Below are positions 24,869-37,470 of a stretch of 64,000 nt of DNA, piece by piece. This DNA is from Lithobates sylvaticus (Eukaryota; Chordata; Amphibia; Anura; Ranidae), in the NCBI GenBank assembly GCA_028564925.1, contig CM053026.1:130601150-130665149 (forward strand), read 5' to 3'. The position numbers were made by a program, and so were the translations under genes. How positions within the stretch are numbered: the first letter of the stretch is position 1; every line of letters starts with the position of its first letter. The notes under the pieces were generated by a model that had not been told where the DNA came from, did not search any database, and was given only the letters and a program-made list of their open reading frames with translations.

Positions 24869-25246
24869 GAATAATGAGCACTTTATTGGTGTATAATATT
24901 ACATTTTATATAAGGATCCTTTCATATAAGGACACAGACTGCAATCCCCATGACCAACAGATGTTACACTATCAAAATCATGAAGAAGAGAATTCCCAAA
25001 TCCTTTGAAATATGTTGCCTATATTTTATGACATAAAAACAGTTGGTCCAAAAGATCGAATAATGAGCACTTTATTGGTGTATAATATTACATTTTATAT
25101 AAGGATCCTTTCATATAAGGACACAGACTGCAATCCCCATGACCAACAGATGTTACACTATCAAAATCATGAAGAAGAGAATTCCCAAATCCTTTGAAAT
25201 ATGTTGCCTATATTTTATGACATAAAAACAGTTGGTCCAAAAGATC
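24869..25246 (+). repeat. Perfect 189-bp tandem duplication
   Basis: 24869-25057 and 25058-25246 read identically by eye. The unit begins GAATAATGAGCACTTTATTG and ends CAGTTGGTCCAAAAGATC. Identity suggests a recent duplication, or an assembly artefact. Confidence 0.93.
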
Positions 25247-25868
25247 TGCCCACCCATGGGCATCTGCACCATAGGGCAAGGGGGGTCAATTGCCCCTCAT
25301 CTGGAATCGTAAGAGTGTTGAAGTCAGAGTGAAGACACTTGCCCGCTGTGTTGCAATGGCTGCCGCGGCTGCCTCTGCGGCAGCCGTGGACTTTTATTTC
25401 AAAGTCTGCTGCTGGCCTGGGGGCTGGGGCTGCTCTCAGTCTTTTCTGACTACACATCCGTCCCTCCCTCCACACCCCCGCCCGAGCATCGGATAGGCTC
25501 TGCCGTTTGGGCCTCTGCTTAACATCACCGTGACCCGGCTGTTCTGTGATTGGCTGCTGCATCAGCCTGCCTCTGCCTGTGTAAATGTTTGTTGTGCCTA
25601 TGCCGATACGGCCGGCGCAGCGCCAGCTTCTCCCACAGGTCACAGGTGCATGGTGTGCAGTGGCCGAGACGACAGAGAATACACTGCCTGGCTGCCAGTG
25701 CCTGTCCTGGGCCTATTGCTGAAGAACCACAGGTAACAGCAGTGCCTGTGCCACGACACCGCTGTGTACATCTTTTTGTATTGCAAATTGCAATACATGA
25801 CCTTAAAATGTTGCCCCCCCCCCCCCCCTGAAAAAAGTTCAGTGGATGCCCAAGGGCACACCCACTGT
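25247..25868. repeat. GC-rich repeat block
   Basis: TGCCCACCCATGGGCATCTG at the left and GTGGATGCCCAAGGGCACAC at the right form a loose inverted pair of ends. The interior is GC-rich (GCTGCCGCGGCTGCCTCTGC hairpin at 25357-25390) and ends with an 18-base C-run near 25815. I infer a dispersed element; open frames inside are GC-driven. Confidence 0.4.
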
Positions 25869-25974
25869 TTAGGTAGTACCACTGCGCCAGAGTACCCTAA
25901 ATGTGCAAAAGCTACGACTTTAAAATAAGATAATATTTAAAAAATATTTACAATATGAGTTAAAGTAAATAGTA
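25869..25974. other. Short AT-rich spacer
   Basis: Nothing recognised between the GC-rich repeat and the inverted composite. Confidence 0.4.
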
Positions 25975-26081
25975 GTGCTGACTTAATAAACACTATAAAT
26001 CAATAAACCAAGTGACAGGTGATAGTGATTGAAAACGAATACATTAGTTAACAAATGAAAAAAAAAAAAACAGGTCCGTGA

Positions 26082-26535
26082 TTAACCACTTCACAAATAT
26101 ATATTCTTCTACATATTTTTGGTAAAGAAAATCACAATAAGCGTATATTGATTGGTTTGCGCAAAAGTTATAGCATCTACAAAATCGGAGATAGATTTAT
26201 TTCATTTTTATTTTATTTTTTTTACTAGTAATGGCGGTGATCAGCGATTTTTATCAGGACTGCGATATTGCGGCAGACAGATCGGACACTTTTGACACTA
26301 TTTTGGGACCATTGACATTTATACAGCAATCAGAGCTAAAAATAGCCACTGATTACTGTATAAATGTTACTAGCAGGGAAGGGATTAACACTAGGGGGCG
26401 ATCAAGGGGTTAACTGTGTTCCCTAGGTGTGTTCTAACTGTAGAAGGGAGGGGACTGACTGGGGGAGGAGACCGATCGGTGTTCCTAATTAGTAGGAACA
26501 CACGATTGGTCTCCTCTCCCCTGAGAGAACCAGGA
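26082..26535 (+). mobile_element. TTAACCACTTC-family repeat, copy 2 (shortened)
   Basis: Starts TTAACCACTTCAC inside the TGATTAA of the flanking arm, then jumps to the middle of the family (ATATTTTTGGTAAAGAAAAT, TTGACACTATTTTGGGACC, AGGGGTTAACTGTG, GAGACCGATCGGTGTTCC). The first several hundred bases of the family are missing. Confidence 0.65.
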
Positions 26536-26538
26536 TTT

Positions 26539-26790
26539 GTGTGAACTGAATCTTACCAACGAGAGATTGTGCTCCACGGAACGTCACTTCCGGTTTAGCA
26601 TCAAGCGTTAACAACTGATTGCCGACCGTAGAGCCAACGTCCCGATGTTTCGTCATCATAACTAACTCATGGGATTCCAACAAAACGTCGGGACCTTGGC
26701 TGTACGGCAACCAGTTGTTAACATTTGACGCTATACCGGAGGTGACGTTCCGAGGAGCACAATCTCTCGTAGTTGAGGTTCAGTTCACAC
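26539..26790. repeat. Foldback, about 125-bp arms
   Basis: GTGTGAACTGAATCTTACC at the left is mirrored by GAGGTTCAGTTCACAC at the right. The landmarks GAGAGATTGTGCTCC, GGAACGTCAC, GTTAACAACTG and GTCCCGA recur in reverse order. Arms are roughly 85 percent alike by eye, centred near 26665. Confidence 0.8.
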
Positions 26791-27605
26791 ATGCTGTATC
26801 CGCTGTGACCATACTACTCTAGTACTTGCTTCTGCAAGTGGATGTCTCTATGCTTTATTGATCTTAGCTTATTTGAATGCAATGTTTGAAGCTTTGTAAT
26901 AGAAATACATTTTTCACAACGATACTGCACTATTGGAGCACTTTGTTTCCATGATATCGGGTGTTACGTCTGGACATAAATAATTATAAATAATAAATAA
27001 ATTGCACAATACAGAGGACGTTTATTGATATAAATAGACATGGGACATAGTACATAGCAGATAGCAGATATGACTAGCATATAATAGCTAAAAAAATATT
27101 TTAAAAAAAAAAAATGTATATATATATATAAATTCCATTATTGTACATGATACATAAAATCAAAAAACAGGGTATGTTATAAACGCATGATTGAATGAAA
27201 AAACTGCATGTAAAAGCATGACGCGTTTCGTGGATGAAGTTCCACTTTTTCAAAAGCAAGTGCAGAGTGTGTATTGTTAAAAAATTGCTCTGGATATTGT
27301 TGGATGTTTAACCCTTTAAGGGTTGATGCTGTTTTGCTGAACATTAGATTGCAAGGCATCGCTATTTGGTGAGTGCATAACCAAAGGGGAGTGGAAACAT
27401 TGATTGCACGCATCAGGATAATTGTATCTTCCGTTTGAGACTTTCTGGTCTCATTTATGGACTGTTTAATCACGGACCTCATTATTATAATTTTTTTCAT
27501 TTGTTCACTAATGTATTAGTTTTCAATCACTATCACCTGTCACTGGGTTTATCGATTTATATTGTTTATTAAGTCAGCGCTACTATTTACTTTAACTCAT
27601 ATTGT

Positions 27606-27823
27606 AAATAAATTGTATATATTTTATGACATACATCAATATAGTAATCATTGTTCTCCAACCAACTGGAGTGTCCACTTTCTACTTGCATATGTTGCTC
27701 TTCACGTACATCAGCAATCCTCACACGCTTGAAGGGATCAACTGAAGAACCTCCATGCAGAGAACAAGAAAGTTCTCCCTAAAAAAGCAAATCCTAATTT
27801 TTGAGAAGACCCACTTTAATGTT
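27606..27823. other. No gene recognised
   Basis: Short anonymous stretch containing TCTCCAACCAACTGGAGTGT, the possible outer mirror of 24855. Confidence 0.4.
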
Positions 27824-28160
27824 CCAAATAAAGTGGTAGTAAACCGCTATTTTTTTTTTTTTCTTTACAAAACTTGCAAGGCAAAGTTATAATGTGCTAG
27901 CATGCATCGCATATTGGCGGGCCCCAGTCCTTTCATTGGACGAACTGCAATGAAAACACTCCTGCACTGTTCACTGCACAGGGCTTTGAAGGAACAGCAC
28001 GGCATGCCATTCCTTCAGAGTGCATGCACCGGTGACATCACAAGTAAATATCTCCTAAACGGTGCATATTTTGGAGATATTTACTGTACCTATAGGTAAG
28101 CCTTACTATATGCTTACCTATAGGTAGACATCGCCCATGGGAGTTTACTCCCACTTTAAG
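27824..28160. mobile_element. TWAAAGTGG-AGTAAAC MITE
   Basis: ATAAAGTGGTAGTAAACCGC at the left is matched by GGGAGTTTACTCCCACTTTAA at the right in reverse, so the ends form TWAAAGTGGKAGTAAAC. The right end carries TTAA and the left a one-base variant. Contains an inner hairpin around CCTATAGGTAAGC and GCTTACCTATAGG (28089-28123). Non-coding. Confidence 0.6.
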
Positions 28161-29138
28161 GTCCACTTTAATACTTTTAGATATGGAAAGCACATCATGA
28201 TTTCTAATAGTAAAGTGAGTTAAAAAACAGGAGGAATTAAAAAGAAATTGGTGTATAATGTTCTCTATTTGGTGAACTTTGTAGGAAGAGTTGCAAAACC
28301 CCAACAAATAATTTACTAAAATGAATCAATATATCACATTTTAAAAGATAGACTTTATTCAATACCTTGATGCGTAAAACGTTTTTCATTAGATTAAACT
28401 CACAAGAAATTATATTTCATGCCTGACAACATACTAGGGTACTACATTTCAGTAGGTTACTTGATGCTTTATTTCACAAGCAAGTTAAAGCCCAACCCCA
28501 GCCAAAGTTTTTTTTTTTTGTTTTTTTGGGGGTTTTTCTTGCGTTTTGAACACAGTAGCGAAAAGTTGGAAGCTGCAAACTTTTAATTAGTGTCTGTGGG
28601 GTGCCAGACAGAACATGATGTGCAATTATTCTTTTCAACAAGAACACTTAAAAGAATTTTTTTTTAAATCTCTGAGGGTGGTTAGAGCCCCTTTCAAGTT
28701 TTTTCTTTGTTGTCTGTGTCATCATTGGGGAGATCCCCCCTCAGTTCATGTGATGAGCGCAAGAAGTGAGAGGGAATCTCCCCAGTGGGGTTACATGCAC
28801 CATTTAAAACATGACAGATGTCCTTACCTTTTCCCACTGTATACAAAAAATAGCTGGAGGTGGGTTATTGCTTCCAAATAATATGTATGCAGTTCCTGCT
28901 GCTTAACATGCCACAGTGTATTTGTGTAATCTAGCCACCTGCTTGTGAGAGTCAGCTTAGAAGGCTCATCTGATTATCCATTTGGGTCTTGCACTTTGAG
29001 CAGATGAACAAGCCTGCCTTAGAAAACATAAATCGACAACTGAATATCACTACTCCAATCGTGAACAGTTCAATTGGCTCCAAACTTTATTACGAAGAGA
29101 GGTACATGAGAACTGTTGATGAGTTTTTCACTACAAAG
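28161..29138. other. Host-like sequence with a repeat fragment
   Basis: 28480-28850 is a fragment of the family first noted at 870-1260 (GGGGAGATCCCCC, AAGTGAGAGGGAATCTCCC). 28880-29138 is unique-looking and is split by the LINE inserted at 29149. No gene is supported. Confidence 0.4.
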
Positions 29139-29517
29139 AGTTTTTAGTCCCGGCACTGGTCCTACTCAATCTAGGGATAGACAGATACCGGAACGATCAC
29201 AGACATCCCAATCCCCTATTCTAAGGCAGTGGAAGTCTTTGTTAGCTCCTAACCTTTCAGAAGTGATTGGTATCATAAATTTGAATAAAACTTATGAGAA
29301 ACTACTAGCTCTCAATTCACTGTCATTCAATACGTTCCAAAAATCTTGGAGCATATGGTGATTGAATATGTTATACTGAAATTGCACTATGTACTTATAC
29401 CTTGTTTACATATGGTAAATACTGTTCTACTATGCTTTTTTTTTTTCATGCATATGTATTCTCTTTTGTTAACCCAATAAAACTTTTATGTTAAAAAAAA
29501 AAAAAAAAGTTTTTAGT
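29139..29517 (+). mobile_element. 5'-truncated L1/Tx1-type LINE with target duplications
   Basis: The insert 29149-29507 is flanked by the 10-bp duplication AGTTTTTAGT at 29139-29148 and 29508-29517. It holds the last part of ORF2 (frame ending FNTFQKSWSIW and a stop at 29361), a 3' tail with AATAAA and a 15-base A-run. This is a textbook target-primed insertion and is only mildly decayed. The C-terminal text resembles that of the LINE at 9811-10750. Confidence 0.88.
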
Positions 29518-31250
29518 TATAGCTCTAGCTTGGCATTCAGACTAAGAATTCTTCAGCTCCAGAACATGTTCATGATACCTTATACTGGCCCTATACTAGT
29601 AGAACATCTTTCATTTTAGGAATGTTCATTCAATTTTCAAATCATTGTGGGGCAAAATCGACAATCGTTTTCATCTAACGTGACAAGAAAATTTGAAGGA
29701 GGAGGATGGAAATTCTTTCTCAAACTAATTTCTAACAGCGTTCATAAAATAACATTCATTTCAAAATGGAATGTTAAAGCATACAAAATATCGCACAGTA
29801 CTTTCAAATGACATTTGTCAAGTCATTCAATATACTGAAATTTTTAGTACAAAATCTCTTTGTTCCTTAATTTTGAAGTTAGACTGAATCTTAAAATGGA
29901 ACTGAGACTTGAACTGAGTCTGTCATCGCTGGAATATTGCAGTAATTTTTCAATAACCAGCATTATCCACATGATTATCATCTTCAAACAACTTATCAAT
30001 GGGGGAAGCACAGGGACAGCAGACCAGCACTGACTCCCATCACTATAATATAAAATTCACGATCTTCCTTGATATTTATGTGATATTTAAAAATTAGCAT
30101 ATTTTTTAAGAAATTAACCAACATATCTTGAGTGAAGCAGATGATATTTTTTTGCTAATCTTGAACTGAGATTGGTGATGCCTGCTCCTTAGAGGTCTTT
30201 TAAATTAAGGGACAACCCTACCAATTACAGAGAAGGGTAAGCAGGCAGATGGGAGTGGGACCAAGAAGTCAAAATCTACACATAAACATTAAAGAGTATG
30301 TAAAACCAAAACTTGTTTAGTTTTGGATTGAATGTGGAAAGGTAAGAAATCTGTATTTTTTTTTTTATTGCTGTGTCATTGTCATTGTCATCGTCTGTGA
30401 CCCCACTGGGCAGGTGCATCCTCTGTACTGGTCCTGGTGACCACTGTTTATGGTACAAAAAGTAATTGAAAATTCAAAAAGATTTGAGTTGTCACAGGTA
30501 CAGGAGGTGACAAGGACTGTTCTAAAGGGTAAACCTGTTCTTGTGACAACTGTCTAAGAGAGTACATCTCCACACTTTACAGAGATCTCCTTGATTGCTG
30601 TTGGGTCTTTGAGACAGGAAATTAATGGAAATATAAAAAAAGGAAAACACTGATATGGGTCTTAACTGTCACATGTTATCTAAAAGTAAATAGTAAGTAT
30701 TGTCTTTACATACATTCACACTAATACATTTTCTAATGAGTCTAAAAGTACAATAATCAGACAAAATACATTTTTTTCCACAACAATCACTGTTTGCCAA
30801 AACAATCATTATTTTTAGTCATGTGACTGTTATTAAAATGGGAATTGAAGCTACCCAGACTGTTGTGCACCGAATGAATTAAAAGTGATGTAAGATACTC
30901 AGTAGGGTATTGCAAAGAGCAATAATGATGGAAAGTGCTGTAATCCAGAGCAACTAGTAAAAAAGTTTAATTTTCCATTGACAGTTAACAAAGATCTGAC
31001 TGGTTTACCTATCAGCACTGTTCTGTGGACGCTACACTCTGCGATAATGTATTTAAAGAGAAAAAGGGGGGAGGGAGGTTTGTTCATGTAGATTGGGTAG
31101 GTACTATTTTGCTGTGATACTCAATGTTCAACCCCTGACCATATGTATCTAAAAAGAAGAAGTATCTCCAAAGGAAGAGATAAAAAAGTGGGGCTTTTTG
31201 AACAAGGGTGTCAAATTGCAGGAAAGGTCACTTAGTCATATGTTTTAAAA
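29518..31250. other. Mostly unique sequence
   Basis: 29520-30290 and 30665-31250 look like single-copy host DNA. 30294-30660 is a diverged member of the TTTTGGATAGAG family (AGTTTTGGATTGAATGTGG). CATTGTCATTGTCATCG at 30377 is a short trinucleotide-like tract. Nothing coding is supported. Confidence 0.4.
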
Positions 31251-32460
31251 TAATATATCAAATTTATTAGTGATAATTCATATAGTAGCCATTTACCCAA
31301 TCAAATCTAAATACCATGATACCTATAGAGAAACACAATCCTGGTTACATAAAAAAATCACCGTGCTGGCCAAAATATTCCAGAACAAGTGACTGAGGAC
31401 AACTGGGGGGACAAAACGACATATAACAAAGACTATACAAAAAACACCGTACGGATGCCAGAGGAACATTCGTGTCGAGCCTAACATGGGCTGAAATCAG
31501 CATTCGCTATCATATTCAATACGTAAAGACGAAAGGGGAAAATTGTCACCCGAAAAAAATATATTATGGTAGGCTGTCACGAATGCCCCCTGGGGGCTCG
31601 AGCCTGTCGTGGGGAAAGAGGGAAAGGGGAGAAAGGGAGATGGAAAGGGGAAATATATCACAAAACAGTATTGCTGGTCAATTAGCTTTTCCTTGTTGTA
31701 ACGAAATGATGTGTATTTTCCTTTAAAGCAAGTTGCAAAGGTACATGGTTGTTAAAGTAATGAAAAGTCCTATGAACTGTAATGGAGATAATTGCCGTTG
31801 TCCAAAAACAATGATTGTATGTAGAGTAAAATTTAGTGTAGAGAGACAATCAATGGGAAGTCCCAATATGATTTTGAAACAAAGTTCCACTTAATTACGC
31901 TACCTGTTGCCAAGCCTGTTCGATCTTGCAGTATTGCATTGAATGAAAGGCACTTTCAGCATACGTTACCCGTCCTGCCAGGATGGATGATCATCAGTCC
32001 CGGGCTGAAGGGAACCTCCAGAATCTCTCCGCTGTCCGAGTGCAGTATGTTGAGCTGCAGTGGTATGATTGGCGTATTGCCGTATCAATGTGTTGGTTTC
32101 CTCAAAAGTGCGCTCGTCCGCTCATCTGGAGGGGCCGGTACGGGTATGGTGATGGTCGCTGATTTCCTCCGTGCCTGGTAATCTCTGTCCTTATAGACAG
32201 CTGTATGCCCGGTTAAGGTAGCGGTGGTATTTTCTCCTCCTTCCTTTCAAGTGTTGTGCCGGCTCGTGCACTCACATGGGGGATTGCGTCATGTCCTCAG
32301 AGCATGGCGTCCGTACGTGTAATGACGTCGACGCGTTTCACAACGGGGGAAGTGTGTGTAGCTTCTTCTGGACGTAGTGATGACGTGGAGGGGACTCCTT
32401 CTTATAGCTGTCCTATCCCCTCCCCCGTCAATCATTTGATAAACTATGATTCAGTTTAGA
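31251..32460. repeat. Probable half of an ACGCGTTTCG-type element
   Basis: The right part (31970-32440) has a GC-richer composition and contains AATGACGTCGACGCGTTTCA at 32321-32340, followed at 26-bp distance by GCTTCTTCTGG. This is the layout seen at the centre of the palindrome at 45733 and at 51755 and 52335. I cannot find a mirrored second arm, so this may be a solo half. Limits are approximate. Confidence 0.4.
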
Positions 32461-34199
32461 AGGTGAAACCCCGTGTCTCTCATGTGTTACTAACATTGCG
32501 TACTTGATTCAAATCAGCTAAACATGGAGTGGCTGTAAAGGCATGTCACATCCATGTTGTTTAGGGAATATGTAAATACATTTTTTCTCTTTTTTCTCTC
32601 TGAGTCTCTGAGTCTGCGATAATGGGTCATCGGCACCACACAAGCACGGCAGGCAGATCAAAGCATGGAAAAACACAGGTAAACTTTAAGAATACACACA
32701 AGAAATTATGGATGACCAGATCTCTTTGGCCAAATGGTCATTCTCTGTTCTTAATACTATACTCGTCAGTTTTGCACGGATAACTTTGTCCCTTTATAGC
32801 CAGTAACAAAACTTGAAAAACATATCTACAATATCAATAAATGCTAAATTGCTCTTTTAAAATTAGATACTGAGCAGAGCATTCCGCTTCTTCTTTAAAG
32901 ACACGTACCATTTAGACTCATTTAAATGTAAGGCTACAGTGGGCACCAACCACTCTAAAAAAAATCCATTAGTTTTCACTCATCGGGAAAACAGAAAATC
33001 GTGCACACTTGTTCCCTAATGTAAATGTTAAAGCGCACTAAACCTGGAAGGCTCTGTAATTTGGCAAATAACACATTTTAAGGAAGGACGACATTCAATT
33101 TTACAGCTCGTTGGCCAGACTGTTGGCATTCCAATGTACTTAAAAATCAGATATCATAATCTGAAACTTTGTAGTCATCAACTTTTGGTTAGAAAAATTG
33201 AAAGCTTATTAGAGAAAGAGGTCATTCTCATGGCTCAAAAGCCATTTTTTTTTTCGCAAATCGGATTTTGCTAAACACGTTTTTATAGCTATATCAAACT
33301 GATTGATTATCCTTAGAGAGAGGAGCAGAAAAAAGAAAAAAAAAGGACATGTTATTACTTTTGTAACTGTTGCATCAGAAGCCAGTCTATTATCTTAAAT
33401 GAGCAATCTGTAATACTAGAAAAAATTGATGAAAAAGTAGATTTTTCTTCAAATGAATATTTAATTGACATAGGGGTTTCATAGCAAGTGAATTATATCA
33501 GCCATCTCTGTTTCGATAGTTCATTTTTGACAGAAAGGGGAATTGAAGCTACCCAGGCAAGTCAATCTGTAAAACAAATGAATTTGTCTAAACCTTAATG
33601 GGGTACATTTTGCTTAAAGGATTAAGACATGAGCGTTAGCCATTGTGACAGATTGCATAACGTCACATGCCTCCTGCAACTGTATGAAATGCTATTGAAT
33701 TTTTAGTATGGCCCATACTGATGAAATATTTATCAGCTGATACAATATTCAGTTTGATGACTGATCTATTGGTTTCATTTTAAATGTAAAAATGATTCAT
33801 GGGTAGGGCCTATAATAAAAAGATTCTGAATATACCACTAGAAAAAAAAAAAAAAATTAGAGGGAGGAAAGCCACGTTATATTATCTCTTGTGATGCTGG
33901 TAGATAAGTAGCATCAAACAAGCTGGAAACATAATAATAAACCCAAACAGTTACAAAAACCAACCTCACGCCCACATTGCATAAAAAAAAAGACTGTTTG
34001 TATGTTAATGAAGCTCATTTTTCCTCTTCCAATCTACCAAGTCGCCTTTATGTTTATACGGTGTAGCATCAATAAAATAACATCTGTCTAAATATGCTGT
34101 AATCGAACTAGCATCTGCCAGAGCATCATATAGAAGGAATATATATTAAAGAAATAAAACAAGGACTGTTTTAAGGACAGCTGCAAGGATGTGCTGTAT
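32461..34199. other. Unique AT-rich sequence, no gene
   Basis: No element ends or coding frames. A-runs at 33339 and 33841. Looks like single-copy intergenic or intronic DNA. Confidence 0.45.
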
Positions 34200-35160
34200 C
34201 ATTCTCCATAATTTTTTTTTTCCTAGAATCTGAAAAGAACAAGTGCAACACTTCCTAATCAGTACTCAAGGGATCATCGAGGTCAAAAGTCTGCATGATG
34301 GTTTTATTAAGGCATTTAAGTCATGAAGACACCATCTGGGACTGTCTGGATGTCTGTGCACAGGTTAAATGACCTCCGAAGAAGGAGTCTAAAGAGCTAA
34401 ACAAATCTGGGAACCCTAATTAGACTTTTTTTTTAATGACTGGACAATAACCAGTCTCTGCAGTAAGATCGGTGCTTCTTCTAAGAACTGCCCTCATCAT
34501 CCAAACTGGAGAGAGGCAGAGGGTGACTACAGGGGGGAATATTACCAAAGCTAAGGGTGGGTGCAGGAATCACATTCATTTCATCTCAGGACCTAAGTGC
34601 ATGGACAATCAATACCTGCAAATGCACCGGAAAATATGTCTCTTAAGAGCAAAATCATTTGCTGAGTCCAAGTGCTTATTAAAGCTGTTCCGGATACCTT
34701 TTGACTTTTTGTTCCAATCTATAATCTAATGACAGCAATGTTGGCTTTACTGATTGCACACTTGTTTCCTTGGTAGATAAATCTATATGCTGCACACTAG
34801 CCAAATAAACAAAATGCACCTCGCTCTAGCTATACAATCCTTTTCGGTTAATAGTGTCTTTTTTTTTTTTCCCCCCTGTAGATTGATACAGATGTTCTAA
34901 ATCAGAACTGTTCATGGGAGCAGAGGTTGACACGGAGGAAATATGGAACAGCCTTTGTACTGAGGGAGAAAGGGATTTATTTTATGGATGCGGTCACTCC
35001 CATTGTGATATTTATATTAATTTGGGAGATCAGATCAGTGCCTGTTCACACAATTTAAAGCCCCAAAGGCTTCATTATCTTTCAGGCAAAGAAAACGAAC
35101 TACACAGTCTAGTAAGCACTAATCTCATCCATTCCTTTCATCCATAGACCTACTCCTACA
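34200..35160 (+). other. Candidate conserved or exon-like block
   Basis: Unique, mixed-composition sequence. At 34854-34882 a 20-base pyrimidine run ends in CCCCCCTGTAG, a very strong splice-acceptor shape on the plus strand. The sequence after it stays open for 58 codons, starting IDTDVLNQNCSWEQRL. I recognise no protein family in it, and no donor closes it convincingly. It may be conserved non-coding DNA or chance. Confidence 0.2.
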
Positions 35161-35689
35161 AGCCTATGATGAATTGTCTGCATTTAACAAGACCTTTCCC
35201 CCTAACAAGCCAAGTTAGGGAGCTTTTCGATTCACAGAACAGATGCCAGCCGCAAGAGCAGATAGATCTTCAGCAGAGGTGCAGAGCTCAGGAGCAGGCA
35301 GAGATGCAGAGATACACAGCGGGCAAGGGAACATAGCCCCACATTCGCCGCAGGTCAGGGAAGCGTCTAATATATAGACAACTAGGCACTTGATTAAGGC
35401 ACCACTGTTCAGTTGGGGCATGCAACTGTTATTAGGTGAGTTGTGCAATTTGATTTATTTATTACATTTTTTGTGGTCCTTTTCCTTTACTAACCATTTC
35501 TGCAAAAACTGTAATAAAGAAGATCTGCATAGTGAGGAATGTTTGGGTTGCTAATTAGAAAGCATTTAATCACAATGCCTAGGGCAGCATAAAATCAAAA
35601 TATGGCATAAAGTTCAAAAGAAAAATGAAGTACAAAGTGGGGAGAAGATCTCAGAGTAAGGTTGGAGTAAAGAAGCCCACTGGCAGAGG
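35161..35689. other. No gene recognised
   Basis: A segment at 35230-35350 is bounded by TTCACAG and CGCAG-GTCAGG, exon-like in shape, but the reading has no recognisable domain. Left unassigned. Confidence 0.35.
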
Positions 35690-37470
35690 TGAAGCCAGGT
35701 GCAGGCTGTATTTAAAAGAACAGGCAGAATTTAAGCTGCATAGCCCGGGCACTGCCTAGGTTGCAAAGACTATGCATTGGCTGATGTGCATAGACCAGGT
35801 ACAGGCTAGGGTATATACAGTAAGTCAGGTACAGACTGAGGTGCATAGCCAAGGTACAGGCTAGCGTGCATAACTAAGACATGGGACAGGGTGCACAGCC
35901 CACGTGCAAGGAAAGTGCATAGCTCAGGTGCAGGGAAAAGTGCATAGCCCAGGTATGGGCTGGAGTTTATAGCCCATGTACAAAGTTAATTGCATATTTC
36001 AGGTATAGACTCTAAAAAGACTAGGTAAAGCCTAGGATACATACAGTAGATGGGGTACGCAGTGGAATGCAAAGCTCAGGTGCATGGTGGGAGGTATATA
36101 CAAGGTACATTTTGAAGTATATAAACCAAGTACACGCTGGGTGTATAGATCATGTGCAGGATGGGATACACAGACTAGGTACAGTCTGGGATGTATGGGC
36201 CAGGCACACATTTGGATGTATACTCCAGAGACAGGCTAGAGGGCATTTTCTAAGTACAAGCTGGGGGGCATAAACTAAGTACAGACTGGGATGTATAACC
36301 CAAGTACAAGCTAGAGTGCATAGTTCAGGTACAGGCTAAAATGTATATTCTAGATACAGACTAGGGGCCATGGTCCAGGTACAAGCTAGGGTGCGTATTA
36401 CAGGTACAGGCTAAGATATATAACCTGGATACAGAATAGGGTAAATAGTCCAGGTATAGGCTGGGATATATAACCCAGGTAAAGACTGGGGGCATAGACT
36501 AGTTGCAGACTGGAATGTTTAACCCAGGTAAAGACTGGGGGCATATACTAGTACAGAATGGAATGTTTAACCCAGGTAAAGACTGGGGGCATAGACTAAG
36601 TACAGACTGGAATGTTTAACCCAGGTAAAGACTGGGGGCATAGATTAGGTACAGACTGGGATGTACACCCCAGGTACATGCTGGGTGCATAGACTAGGTA
36701 CAGGCTGGTATGTACAACCCAGGTACAGGGTGGGGGCATAGACTAGATACAGGCTGGTATGTACAACCCAGGTACAGGGTGGGGGCATAGACTAGGTACA
36801 GGCTGGTATGTACAGCCCAGGTTCAGGCTTGGGGCATGGACTAGGTACAGACTGGTATGTACAACCCAGGTGCAGACTGGTGGCATAGACTAGGTACAGA
36901 CTGGGATATACAACAAGGTACAGGCTGGGGGCAAACACTAGGTACAGACTAGGATGAACTGCCCAGGTACAGACTGGGGCATAGACTAGCTACAAACTGG
37001 GATGTACAACTTAGGACAGGCTGGGAGGCATAGACTAGGTAATGATTGGGATGTATAACCCAGGACAGGCTGGGGGCATACACTAGGTACAGACTGTGAT
37101 GTACTGCCCAGGTACAGACTAGGATGCACTACCAGGACAGGCTAGGGGCATAGACTAGGTACAGACTGGGATGTACTACCAGGACAGGCTAGGGGCATAG
37201 ACTAGGTACAGACAGGGATGTACTGTCCAGGACAGGCTGGGGGCATGCACTAGGTACAGACTAGGATGTACTGCCAGGACAGGCTAGGGGCATAGACTAG
37301 GTACAGACTGGGATGTACTGTCCAGGACAGGCTGGGGGCATGCACTAGGTACAGACTAGGATGTACTGCCAGGACAGGCTAGGGGCATAGACTAGGTACA
37401 GACTGTGATTTACTGTCAAGGACAGGCTGTGGGCAGAGACTAGGTAGTGAGTTCAGGACAGAAGTTCTGT
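35690..37470 (+). repeat. Minisatellite, unit about 48 bp
   Basis: Built of alternating blocks like GGGGCATAGACTAGGTACAG and ACTGGGATGTAC followed by CCCAGGTACAGGCTG. The unit is about 47-50 bp, with higher-order pairing. Copies are well matched at 36500-37440 and increasingly degenerate leftwards to about 35690. Unit-level duplications are visible at 37140-37400. No frame is kept, so it is non-coding. Confidence 0.85.

Larger units (their letters stand above)
25975..27605. mobile_element. Composite inverted-repeat element with nested inserts
   Basis: The arm at 25975-26085 (from TAGTAGTGCTGACTTAATAA through GATAGTGATTGAAAAC to CAGGTCCGTGATTAA) is answered in reverse at 27466-27605. Between them lie a TTAACCACTTC-family insert (26082-26535), a 126-bp-arm palindrome (26539-26790) and ACGCGTTTCG at 27221-27230. 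A weaker outer pair, TCCAACTGGTTAGAGAATAA at 24855 and its mirror around 27655, suggests that an outer element may enclose the whole block. Layered insertion is the simplest reading. Confidence 0.55.

Noticed and set aside
35230-35350. Exon-like segment between TTCACAG and CGCAG-GTCAGG
   Set aside because: Weak donor, no domain, and no companion exons; not enough to call.
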